Of a DNA stretch of 64,000 nucleotides, positions 51,104 through 59,326 are shown in pieces. Source of the DNA: Aldehydirespirator sp965203575. GTDB lineage: Bacteria; Actinomycetota; Acidimicrobiia; Acidimicrobiales; Aldehydirespiratoraceae. The position numbers and the translations under genes were made by a program. Below the pieces are notes generated by a model. It ran no database searches and had not been told where the DNA came from. It worked only from the letters and a program-made list of their open reading frames with translations. How positions within the stretch are numbered: position 1 is the first letter of the stretch; each line of letters opens with the position of its first letter. The stretch lies in assembly GCA_965203575.1 (NCBI GenBank), contig OZ241894.1, forward strand, positions 1,984,001-2,048,000, given 5' to 3'.

Positions 51104-52253
51104 CCCGTGCGAGATTGATGTGACTGACCCGGTCACCGGACGCGACGGTGACGCGAGAGTGGCGGTCACCGGTCTGCGGCGCGTTCCGGGGGGCGGTGCC
51201 GTCGCGTGGGCCTGGACCGGTCGAACCGGTGACACTCTGGGAGCCGGCGCAGACCTGTACACGCTCGAGGTGGCCGAGGGAGCCGACGTTGGCTTTGCCA
51301 CGACCACGCTGATCAGCACGTTCAGCGCCCGCAAGGCTCGCTTCGGCAGCACGGTCCTGTACACCATGCAGCTGCAAGACATCGTCGGCAACGTACAGAC
51401 CGGCGAGAATGGTATTGACCCCGCCAAGTGGCTTCTCTCGGTGCGGGTTGGCGCCGGAGAGCCCGACGAGCAGACGCTGGTGTCCGACCCGTCCGGAGAG
51501 GTCGCCTTCACCATCAGCGTGGCAGACCCGAACCCTGGCAGCGCCGACGGCGACCTAACGGCTACCTACACGCTGGCCGCGCTCGACAACGCACCCCCCA
51601 TTGTCGACGCGAGCGGGCAGCCGGCGGCAACCGGCACGTTGACCTTCAGCGAAGAGGCCAGCAGCATCAGCCCAGGCAGCGCGACGGTCACCATCGAGAC
51701 CCCCGAGTACGTACACGTGTTGGGCGGCACCGCGTCCAACAGCGTGACTGTCACGGTGCGCGATCAGTACGGTTCTCCGTTCCCGGGTGCCATGGTCAGC
51801 CTGGGCAGTAGCGGCTTGTCGGACGTCACGCTCGACAGCAGCTCGGTGCTGACCACGAACAGCCGCGGTTCCCAACGGTTCGCCTACCGTTACAACGGTT
51901 CTGGCGGCGAGACGGAGACCCTGACCGCGGGCTACGGCGTCAACAGCGCCAGCGAGGGCAGCGAGACCGCCACCGTGTACTGGGCCGCTGACGCCGGCGA
52001 GGCCGACAGCGGGCCTGTCCTGGCCGGCGATGCCCGCAGGAGGCAGATCGTGGTCAATGACGGCGACGGTCCGGTGATCTTGGTCTTCGACGACAACGAC
52101 CGGTTCGACGTACGGGGCTCGCCCACCAGCATGACCCTCTTCCAGGCCGAGCTCGCTGAGGCGCTCCGGCGCGACAACCCCGGAGTGGAACTGGAGTGGA
52201 GCAACTACAGGGCCCGCAGCGAGAGGCGCGTCACCGAGTACGACCTGAGTTGA
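51104..52253 (+). pseudogene. SLH-locus silent copy P4 (no N-terminus)
   Basis: Begins abruptly at CEIDVTDPVTGRDGDARV, equivalent to CVIDALDPVTGLDGDL of copy 1, so signal peptide and SLH domains are absent. The rest is intact: WAWTGRTGD, ARFGSTVLYTMQLQD, an Ig-like VTVTVRDQYGSPFPGAMVSLGSS and a P3-type C-terminus (VLAGDARRRQIVVNDGDG to RRVTEYDLS). No ribosome site precedes GTG 51120. A donor cassette carrying variant domains is plausible. Confidence 0.8.
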
Positions 52254-52359
52254 ACGTCGTCCTTCCGGCCTCGCCAGGAAGTTCAGCCCCAAGAACCACC
52301 CATGGGGGGTCGCAAGCAGGTCTATCGCGAGGATGGGCCGCGCCCCGTCGCTCAAACCG

Positions 52360-52554
52360 TTATGTGCAGTTGTCGTTCACCACGCCGAGACCGAACATCG
52401 CGGCGCCGACGATGACGCCCACGAACACGGTCGAGAAGAAGTTCTCGGTGAAGTTGGTCCATGCGACCGCCACCACGCTGCGGCGCGCCGCGGCGCGGGC
52501 CGCGGCCTCGTCGGAGGTCGGTGCCGTTGGTCGGGGGTCGGGTGCTGGGGCCAT
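52360..52554 (-). CDS. Truncated copy of the coiled-coil membrane protein (see 53713)
   Basis: 64 aa: MAPAPDPRPTAPTSDEAAARAAARRSVVAVAWTNFTENFFSTVFVGVIVGAAMFGLGVVNDNCT. It equals the N-terminal and TM part of 53713-54213 but lies on the opposite strand and stops before the coiled coil. It forms an inverted repeat of ~200 bp with that gene. Confidence 0.6.
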   Translation of the reverse strand: MAPAPDPRPTAPTSDEAAARAAARRSVVAVAWTNFTENFFSTVFVGVIVGAAMFGLGVVNDNCT

Positions 52555-52574
52555 TCGAGCAGGCGGGTAGGCGA

Positions 52575-52784
52575 CTAGACGGGAGCTTCCAGGCGCTCGA
52601 TCCGTTCTTCGTAGCTCTCCAGTGCACCCAGGATCCCATTGACGGTCTCGATGAGCGTCTTCTGGTTCGCCTCCAACCTGTCGAAGCGCTCGTGCAACTC
52701 TTTCACGGACGCGGCCACCTCTCTCACGGACGCGGCCACCGCGTCCAACAGCTCGTAGATCGAGGCGAGTGAGTGTTCCTCCAC
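52575..52784 (-). CDS. Small coiled-coil protein
   Basis: 69 aa from GTG with a strong AAGGAGGA. ASIYELLDAVAASVREVAASVKELHERFDRLEANQKTLIETVNGILGALESYEERIERLEAPV is a near-continuous heptad coil. Function unknown; its coil could pair with the neighbouring membrane coil proteins. Confidence 0.6.
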   Translation of the reverse strand: MEEHSLASIYELLDAVAASVREVAASVKELHERFDRLEANQKTLIETVNGILGALESYEERIERLEAPV

Positions 52785-52819
52785 GGCAGTTCCTCCTTGT
52801 TCCAGCATATCGGAAGACG

Positions 52820-53572
52820 ATGTTAATGATAAACACCTACATTTCATACATTATCGGGCCAGTGACCGCACGCGGTGTTGACTATCTGGTGGGAGGGCGC
52901 AGCACTCCGCTGTCGCTCAGCGCTCCGTTGGGCAGCGGGGAACATGATGTGACGCGCTGGATTGACGGTCTGTTGCCCGACAGCCTCCAGGTTCGCCGCA
53001 AATGGGCAGACCGTGCGGGCGCCCGCTCCGCCGGCGCCATGGACCTGCTGGGGACGCCCATCGGCTTGGACTGCGCTGGGGCGGTCCAGTTCTGCCGCCC
53101 AGGCGACGAGGAGTCGCGCCGCCGCCGGAGCAGCGGCCTGGAACCTCAGGGCGAGAGCGACGTGGCCGGGTGGATCAGGCGGGTCCGGCGCGACTGGTCG
53201 GACTGGAGCGGCATCGGCTCCTCGGGCCGGTTCAGCCTGGCCGGGGCGCAGCCCAAGTGCGCCCTCCACTGGGACGGACACCAGTGGTGCGTCCCGCACG
53301 GCGACACGCCAACGACGCACATCCTGAAGCCGCGAGCGTCCAGCCAGCCGTCTGCGTGGGCCGCGGCTGCCGGGGCGCTGCGACTGGATGCCGGTGCAGT
53401 CATAGACCGGGCAGCCGAGATCACCCGTGGCACCCCCTCCGCGATCAGCGACGCCATCGACGGCCTCTCCGACGAGGACCGGGCCTCGCGGGCGCTGCCG
53501 CTGCTGCACAGCCTCTCCCGGCGGCTCGCGATCCGGGCGGCGGCCTCTCTCGTGCAGCCCGGGGCCTACTAG
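52820..53572 (+). pseudogene. Degenerate HipA homologue
   Basis: LSAPLGSGEHDVTRWIDGLLPD, GTPIGLDCAGAVQFC and GRFSLAGAQPKCALHWDGHQWCVPHGDTPTTHILKP match the HipA N-terminal half. After ASSQPS the sequence skips the catalytic loop and metal site and continues with a short helical end. The natural start is also lost. No hipB is adjacent. Confidence 0.75.
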
Positions 53573-53712
53573 CTGTGACCGTCAAGTGTCCTTAGAGTCA
53601 CAGTCGGCACTTCGGTCATTGTTGATGTATGCTGATGCACAGCCTTGCCACCGGGTGTCAACGGTGTGCCTTCGGTCCTGCCGTACGCTCACCCGACCCG
53701 AACGAGGTTCCC

Positions 53713-54213
53713 GTGCCCTCTCCCGCCGACCCCGCCGCCTACCCGCCTGCTCGAATGGCCCCAGCCTCCGACCCCCCACCAACGGCACCAGCCTCCGACG
53801 AGGCCCCGGCCCGCGCCGCGGCGCGCCGCGGCGTGGTGGCGGTCGCATGGACCAACTTCACCGAGAACTTCTTCTCGACCGTGTTCGTGGGCGTCATCGT
53901 CGGCGCCGCGATGTTCGGTCTCGGCGTGGTGAACGACAACATCAACGACGAATTCGCCGAGATCGACGCCCAATTCGCCGCTGTCGACGCCCGATTCATA
54001 AGGCTGGAGGACGAGATCGACGCCCGATTCATAAGGCTGGAGGACGAGATCGACGCCCGATTCGCGAAGCTCGAGGAGAACCAGATGGAGATGGCGCTGA
54101 CACTGGCGAGGGTGGTCGCCCTGTTGGAGGCCCGCGGCGACGCGGAGCCCGCACCTGCGGGCCACGCCCCCGCAGCGCAATCGAGTACCGAGGGGCCCGG
54201 CGCCCACGGATAG
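53713..54213 (+). CDS. Membrane-anchored coiled-coil protein with tandem repeats
   Basis: 166 aa from GTG 53713 (upstream in-frame ATG 53629 possible). Pro/Ala-rich N-tail, TM FFSTVFVGVIVGAAMFGLGVV, then coiled coil with a 12-residue repeat DARFIRLEDEID in tandem copies from 36-bp DNA repeats, and an Ala/Pro-rich tail. Inverted partial copy at 52360. Confidence 0.65.
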   Translation: MPSPADPAAYPPARMAPASDPPPTAPASDEAPARAAARRGVVAVAWTNFTENFFSTVFVGVIVGAAMFGLGVVNDNINDEFAEIDAQFAAVDARFIRLEDEIDARFIRLEDEIDARFAKLEENQMEMALTLARVVALLEARGDAEPAPAGHAPAAQSSTEGPGAHG

Positions 54214-54305
54214 CCCGCGCCGAACCGTCTGATCCCCACGCCGGCGTCGAGCTCCGCACCGCAGCGGTACCTCGACTTGTACCCCGGCGGCCCACGGTCG
54301 GCCCT

Positions 54306-54414
54306 GTCGGTCACGGCCGCAGCCGGAACGGCTCCCGCGGCTAGGACCGAGGCGACCAGAGCGCCGACAGCGAGAACTGCCAAAGCCCGAGTGCCTCTTC
54401 ATTAGCTGGAGCAT
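54306..54414 (-). pseudogene. SLH gene 5' fragment P7 (start and signal peptide, frameshifted)
   Basis: Minus strand from ATG 54414 gives MLQLMKRHSG, then one extra T shifts the frame; the other frame continues LAVLAVGALVASVLAAGAVPAAAV, a signal h-region and AxA site like copy 1. GAGGGAAGG precedes the ATG. After the cleavage site the sequence is unrelated to SLH domains. Confidence 0.7.
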
Positions 54415-54519
54415 CGCGAGCCTTCCCTCGTTAGATGCTCGCAGCCAGCCTGGCGATTGTGGACAACGCGGGGGTAGCCGTGGACGAATGAGGTACAAGT
54501 CGAGGCTTCCTGTGAGGAA

Positions 54520-54620
54520 ATCACGCCAATTCGCGTCCTGTGATCACGCCGATTCGCGCTCTGTCTGTCTCCGACCTGCCAGGGCGGGGGTTGGGTGGTC
54601 AGGGCGGGGGTTGGGTGGTC
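54520..54620. repeat. Two pairs of short direct repeats
   Basis: ATCACGCCAATTCGCG (54520) and ATCACGCCGATTCGCG (54543) differ at one base. A perfect 20-bp tandem unit starting AGGGCGGGGGTTGGG occurs at 54581 and 54601 next to the Fic gene stop. Confidence 0.8.
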
Positions 54621-55917
54621 AGGGCTGGCTTGGATGTCCGGCGGGGCAGTTGCCTCCGGGCCGCGGTCTCGGTCCGGGTGCCGGCAGCAGGGTGAGGTTG
54701 TCGGCGGGCTGGTGCCGGGATGCCTCGGTGAAGGCGTCCATCATGGCGACGCATTCGAAGACCCTGTTGCGGCGTCCGGCGCTGCGCTGGGCGAGGATGC
54801 CCGCCTCGGCGAGCCTGGAGACGGCGTTGCGGGCGGTCCGATCGGTCGAGCCGAGCAGTCTCTGTGCGCTGGCGGCGGTGACGACCGGGTTGGTCGGAAG
54901 GTGGGCCAGCAGCCGGAACGCCGCGCTCGACGACCGGATGCGATGCTCGCCGGCGGTGGCGGCCCACAGCTGCTGCAGGGCGTCCACATGGGCGTTGAGC
55001 CGGTCGTGCAGCCGGCAGGCGTGGTCCGACGCCGACGCGAGGTGCTCGATCCAGCCCTGGAACGCACGCGATCGGCTCGGGTCGTCGGGCCCGCAGACGA
55101 CGCGGGTCGCGTCGAGCGCGTCGAGGTACTCGCGTCTGGTGAGCATCAGCGCGGCGCTGACCGGCAGCGCCGCGTCGGTGGCGAGTCCGGCCCTCAGGTA
55201 CATGTACTGCAGCAGCGCCCGGCCGGTGCGGCCGTTGCCGTCGGGGAACGGATGGATCGTCTCGAACTGTGCGTGAGCCACCGCGGCGCGCACCAGCGGG
55301 ATCCCGTCGTCGGGCTCGTTGATGTAGGCGACGAGGTCCTCGAGCAGGCCGGGCACGGCTTCGGGAGGGGGACCCACGTGGTGCGCTTGCAGCGGCCCGC
55401 CGAGCTGGCCGGCGCCGACCCAGTTCTGCCGGTCGCGTACCTGCCCCGAGATCGGGTCCTCACCCATCAGCGTCCCGTGCAGTTGCCGGAGCCCGTCCGC
55501 GGACAGCGCTGTGCCCGACGCGGCCAGCTCGCGTGCATGGGCGGTGACGCTGATGTTGCGCAGCGCCTGCATCTCGTCCTCGCCGGACTGCTGGCCGAAC
55601 AGCGCCAGCCGGGCCTCGGCCCGGGCGACCCTTCGGGCCGAGGGGCGGATCCCCTCGATGCTGCTGGACGCGATGCTCTCGGCGCGCTCGAGCAGCCACT
55701 CGGCGGGCAGCCGGCCGTCGGTGCCGTGCTGGAGGTCCCGGCATCGCTGAGTGGCGGCGGCCACACGCTGCCATGTGCGAGCGTTCAGATCCGGCGCCCA
55801 GCCGCTGATCAGGTGCGGAATGTACGCCTCGAACACCTCCGAGGGCGGATCGTCGGCGCGGGCAGGCCGCGAGTCGTAGTCGCGGCTGTCCCAGTAGCGG
55901 GGAGTTGTCATGCCCAT
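54619..55917 (-). CDS. Fic-family protein adenylyltransferase
   Basis: 432 aa, start MGMTTPRYWDSRD (ATG 55917 or 55911). N-terminal inhibitory-helix motif SSSIEGI (S/TxxxEG type, class II), DUF4172-like N-region, Fic core HPFPDGNGRTGRALLQ complete with catalytic His, and a C-terminal wHTH (PVVTAASAQRLLGSTDRTARNAVSRLAEAGILAQR). Transfers AMP to a target Ser/Thr/Tyr; the helix keeps it autoinhibited. The Pro/Arg-rich end may be affected by the local repeats. No gene seen from 55918 to 56100. Confidence 0.93.
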   Translation of the reverse strand: MGMTTPRYWDSRDYDSRPARADDPPSEVFEAYIPHLISGWAPDLNARTWQRVAAATQRCRDLQHGTDGRLPAEWLLERAESIASSSIEGIRPSARRVARAEARLALFGQQSGEDEMQALRNISVTAHARELAASGTALSADGLRQLHGTLMGEDPISGQVRDRQNWVGAGQLGGPLQAHHVGPPPEAVPGLLEDLVAYINEPDDGIPLVRAAVAHAQFETIHPFPDGNGRTGRALLQYMYLRAGLATDAALPVSAALMLTRREYLDALDATRVVCGPDDPSRSRAFQGWIEHLASASDHACRLHDRLNAHVDALQQLWAATAGEHRIRSSSAAFRLLAHLPTNPVVTAASAQRLLGSTDRTARNAVSRLAEAGILAQRSAGRRNRVFECVAMMDAFTEASRHQPADNLTLLPAPGPRPRPGGNCPAGHPSQP

Positions 55918-56100
55918 CGCTTGGTCCCCTGCCGCAGCCAGCTTGATGCGGCAATGTCATATGCCTATATCTGCTGAGTTTACCGTATGATCGTACTTGC
56001 GGCAACGTTTCACCGGGACCCCACGCTATGTGGGGATCAGAAGTCTAGGAGTCTGAGAATTAGTAGTGCTATAGACTGAGAAATAGTAGCGTATGGGGTT

Positions 56101-56300
56101 GTGAACCAGGCGTACCAGCCTCGGATCGTGGATGATCAGCTCGACCGGCTCCTCGGAGGGCTGCCGGCTGTGTGTGTCGAGGGTCCACGGGCTGTGGGCA
56201 AGACCTCGACTGCTTTGCGGCGGGCCGGCACGGTCCACGACCTGGACGATCCCGAGACCATGGCGCTCGTGGAGGCCGACCCCGGCCGGCTCGTGCGGGG
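56101..56300 (+). pseudogene. N-terminal fragment of a DUF4143-type ATPase
   Basis: GTG 56101: MNQAYQPRIVDDQLDRLLGGLPAVCVEGPRAVGKTSTALRRAG (Walker A) and VHDLDDPETMALVEADPGRLV, then the frame passes directly into an SLH tail fragment. Only ~66 residues of the ATPase remain. Confidence 0.85.
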
Positions 56301-56417
56301 CTCACCGCCGACGGGAAGCGCACGGCCGGCCCCAACGACACGGTCGTGGTGTCCTCCTACGATCCCACCGACTCCGGTGATGTCGCGAGGTTCGTGCTGA
56401 CCGTGGTGGCCAACTAA
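56300..56417 (+). pseudogene. SLH C-terminal fragment P6
   Basis: From CTCACCGCCGACGGGAAGCG the DNA matches the last ~118 bp of copy 1 (LTADGKRTAGPNDTVVVSSYDPxDSGDVARFVLTVVAN), with one N to T change and TAA instead of TGA, followed by the shared double terminator. It replaces the 3' part of the ATPase gene at 56101. Confidence 0.88.
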
Positions 56418-56433
56418 CCCAAAGGGCGGGCGC

Positions 56434-56522
56434 GGCTCCGGGCCAGCAGGCCCGGGGCCAACCCCCCCCCGCCTGACACAAACCACCAACCCCGAGAAGG
56501 CCCCGGCACCATCGCCGGGGCC
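56434..56522 (+). terminator. Double terminator after fragment P6
   Basis: Same stem-loops as at 38834, with one G-U change in the first stem and a different loop (ACCATC) in the second. Confidence 0.8.
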
Positions 56523-56634
56523 TCCTCGCGTCCCCTCGCAAATGACTCCGGGTGATGCGGTTCACTCCGTGCATTCGCGGGCAGGCGAACTAGCCTGACC
56601 GCAGGTGTTCCAGCCACAAGCCAAGGAGGATCCA

Positions 56635-58701
56635 ATGCCTCAGACAGTGACGAAGCGGCGTTCGGGCACGTCGATCCTTGCCGCAGGCGCGCTTGTCGCC
56701 TCGCTCGTCGCGGTCGGGGCGCGCCCGGCAGCCGCGGTCGAGACCGTTGCCGACCATGCGACCCCAGTCACCGCCTGCGTCGGTGACGCCACTAGGGACC
56801 GGATGTTCACTGATGTGTCCCAGGGCCACTTCTTCCGGGGTGCGATCAACTGCCTGGCCTACTACGGGGTGACCGTCGGCTACGGCGACGGCACGTTCCG
56901 CCCGAGCCGGGATGTGTCCCGGTCCGAGATGGTGCTGTTCATGGAACGGTCGGCCCGCGTCGCCGGCGCGGATCCCGCCACTGTCGTGGCCGACTTCGCC
57001 ACGACGGGCTCCGACCCCGTGAACCGGGCCGACATGGCGCTGCTGATCGCCAGGCTGCTCGCTTCGGCGACCAGCAACGACTCCCGCGTGAACGTGGTAC
57101 TGGAATCCGACGGCACCTTCACCGTCGGTGGGACCGAGCCCGACGACTCGTTCATAGACTCGCGCCAGCGGCAGCCCCGCACCAAGGACAGCGCGGCCGG
57201 CGCGCTGTTCGAGCTGGGTGTGGCGCAGGGCACCGGGGGCGGCAACTTCTCGCCGGAAGCGTCCGTGACCCGCGGGGAGATGGCCGCGTTCATCACCCGC
57301 GCTCTGGCCCACACCACGGCCCGTCCCGAGGGTGTGTCGATCCAGCAGTACCTGCCCGGTGAGGTGACCGTGTCGGTCCGCAACGAGGTCTTCGCCCCGG
57401 TCGTCGGCGCGGCGCTCGACGTCTTCTCGATCGGCTCGCCGGACGCCGGCCGGGCCTTCCGCAGCGACGGGTCGTGCAGTTCCCTCGTGAACGACGAGTC
57501 GGGCAGCACATCCTGCGTGATCGATGTTCTCGACCCGGTGACAGGGCCCGGCGGAGACTTCACGGTCGGCCTCGCCGCCACCGACGAGGAGAAGGTGACC
57601 GTGTGGGCCTGGACAGGAGCAATCGGGGGCGTGACCCGCAGCGGGGACGGCAGGCTCGTCAGCGTCGAGGTGAGCACCCAGGGCGTGGAGGCGACCGGCG
57701 CGAAGGTCAGCAACAGCCTGCCCGAGAATGCGACCCATGTCCGTTTCGGCACGACCGTCACCGTCACCGTCCAGTTGGTCGGCGTGAACGGCCTGCGAGC
57801 GGTCCCGCCCGAGGACGGCGCCTCCTACACGATCAGGAAGGAGGCCTTCAACAGCATCGACGCTCCGGCCACTCCCAGCGGCAACCTCACGCAGAGGAGC
57901 ACTGAGGTTGTCGAAGTGGACAGCACCGGCAAGATCGAGTTCACCCTCGACGGGGCCGATCCGGATCCCAACGATGCCGGAGACGCCGCCCCCGACGAGA
58001 TCCTGTGGCGCTACACCGTCACCCCAGTCGGAGACAGCCCCCCGCTGGACGAGCCGGTCGAGGACGTGCAGGTCGTCTTCACCGACGCCGATCCGGCGGC
58101 GACCACGATCGACCTGGCCACTCAGGCCAAGTACCTGCGGGCTGCGAGGTCGAGCTCGCGGCCGGCCAGCAACGTGGTGATCGCCACTGTCACCGATCAG
58201 TACGGCCGGCCGTTCAGGGGCGCCGGTGTGACGCTCACGAGCGACAGTGCGTCGTCCACGTCCTTCAGCGACGTGACCACAGGCTCGTCGGGGACAGCTC
58301 GGATCGCCTATCGACACTCGGGCACCGTCGGCCTCCGCGAGACCCTGACCGCAACCCTCGCGGACGGCGCGGCCGACACCGTCGATTTCCTGTGGGTCGC
58401 GGATCCTCCGGCCGCTTCCGAAGAGACGACCGGCGGCGGGAGACACACGGTGCTCGCGGCCGACCACCAGCGCAACGAGGTCGTCGTCGATCTGTCCGTC
58501 GGTTTCGGGACCCCGACAGTGGTCGCCTACGACGGCAACGATCGGTTCCGTCTCGACGGCAGGATCGTGTCGCTGAGCGTCTTCGAGAGCGTGCTCGCCA
58601 ACGAGTTGGACGGCGACGATGCCAGCGTCCTGCTGCTCGGCTGGGCGTCACGCGATCCCGACAACCAAGCCGATCGCACCGACTGGTACCTCACCAGCTA
58701 G
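56635..58701 (+). CDS. SLH-domain, Ig-like surface protein (intact copy 2)
   Basis: 688 aa with AAGGAGGA five bases upstream. Signal peptide MPQTVTKRRSGTSILAAGAL... to AAAVE. SLH units MFTDVSQGHFFRGAINCLAYYGVTVGYGDGTFRPSRDVSR, NRADMALLIARLL, and GALFELGVAQGTGGGNFSPEASVTRGEMAAFITRAL. Then beta domains parallel to copy 1 (IDVLDPVTGPGGDF, VRFGTTVTVTVQLVG, VIATVTDQYGRPFRGAGVTL) and a diverged C-terminus (TVLAADHQRNEVVVD to DRTDWYLTS). Same architecture as copy 1 but clearly different sequence, so an older paralogue. Confidence 0.88.
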   Translation: MPQTVTKRRSGTSILAAGALVASLVAVGARPAAAVETVADHATPVTACVGDATRDRMFTDVSQGHFFRGAINCLAYYGVTVGYGDGTFRPSRDVSRSEMVLFMERSARVAGADPATVVADFATTGSDPVNRADMALLIARLLASATSNDSRVNVVLESDGTFTVGGTEPDDSFIDSRQRQPRTKDSAAGALFELGVAQGTGGGNFSPEASVTRGEMAAFITRALAHTTARPEGVSIQQYLPGEVTVSVRNEVFAPVVGAALDVFSIGSPDAGRAFRSDGSCSSLVNDESGSTSCVIDVLDPVTGPGGDFTVGLAATDEEKVTVWAWTGAIGGVTRSGDGRLVSVEVSTQGVEATGAKVSNSLPENATHVRFGTTVTVTVQLVGVNGLRAVPPEDGASYTIRKEAFNSIDAPATPSGNLTQRSTEVVEVDSTGKIEFTLDGADPDPNDAGDAAPDEILWRYTVTPVGDSPPLDEPVEDVQVVFTDADPAATTIDLATQAKYLRAARSSSRPASNVVIATVTDQYGRPFRGAGVTLTSDSASSTSFSDVTTGSSGTARIAYRHSGTVGLRETLTATLADGAADTVDFLWVADPPAASEETTGGGRHTVLAADHQRNEVVVDLSVGFGTPTVVAYDGNDRFRLDGRIVSLSVFESVLANELDGDDASVLLLGWASRDPDNQADRTDWYLTS

Positions 58702-58808
58702 CCATAGCGAGTCGAAATCGCTGTCCTCGTGCGGCGGCTCCTTGATAGCCCAAATATGGCCTTTGAACTGGGATTTCTTTGGCTAGGTCGTCGCTCGCCA
58801 GAGACGTA

Positions 58809-58824
58809 GTATCGTAAGTGATAC
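58809..58824. promoter_or_regulatory. Palindromic operator upstream of a small antitoxin-like gene
   Basis: GTATC and GATAC flank GTAAGT, 26 bp before ATG 58851. Position suits autoregulation of the following module. Confidence 0.45.
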
Positions 58825-58850
58825 GGACTCTGCGCCGAAGGGAGGCCAAG

Positions 58851-59021
58851 ATGTCTGATCAGCCGATTCTCACACCCGAATTGAAGGCAGACGCGAAGAG
58901 GGCACGGGAGGAGACTAATCGTCTCTACGACGAAGACCCTGACCGTGAGGGGATGACCAGCGACGCTCTGATGGAGCGAGCACGCCGAAATCGGGCACTC
59001 CAAAACGGTGCCGAGGGGTAA
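58851..59021 (+). CDS. Small antitoxin-like protein
   Basis: 56 aa with GGGAGG upstream: MSDQPILTPELKADAKRAREETNRLYDEDPDREGMTSDALMERARRNRALQNGAEG. Charged and helical. Its position before a RelE-like frame fits the antitoxin role. No HTH is clear. Confidence 0.55.
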   Translation: MSDQPILTPELKADAKRAREETNRLYDEDPDREGMTSDALMERARRNRALQNGAEG

Positions 59022-59043
59022 GCCCGGCTGGAGATAGGAGGGT

Positions 59044-59285
59044 CTGGCCGACAAGCTTCAACAGTGGGGTCATGACCCAGAAATTGACCGCGCTCTAGCA
59101 GCTATCTCGGACACGTCCGTTGACATCTTGCCTGGCAGGGCATACCAGGCCGACGCCGACGGCACGCCGATTGCGGGGGTGCGATACGCGGACGACGGAA
59201 ATTGGCGGATCTTCTTTACGGTGCTGTGCTCCGAGAGGATGCGAACGTGTTGATTCTCATGGACATCTATCGCCGCCCATGGTGA
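59044..59285 (+). pseudogene. RelE-like toxin broken by a 5-bp duplication
   Basis: PEIDRALAAISDTSVDILPGRAYQADADGTPIAGVRYADDGNWRIFFTVL continues in another frame as REDANVLILMDIYRRPW. At the join GTGCT is repeated (GTGCTGTGCTC). Removing one copy restores TVLREDANVLILMDI in one frame. No good start codon is visible upstream. Confidence 0.65.
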
Positions 59286-59326
59286 CCGCCCCCGAGCAAC
59301 ACCCAGCACCACAGCCGGGAAGGCGC

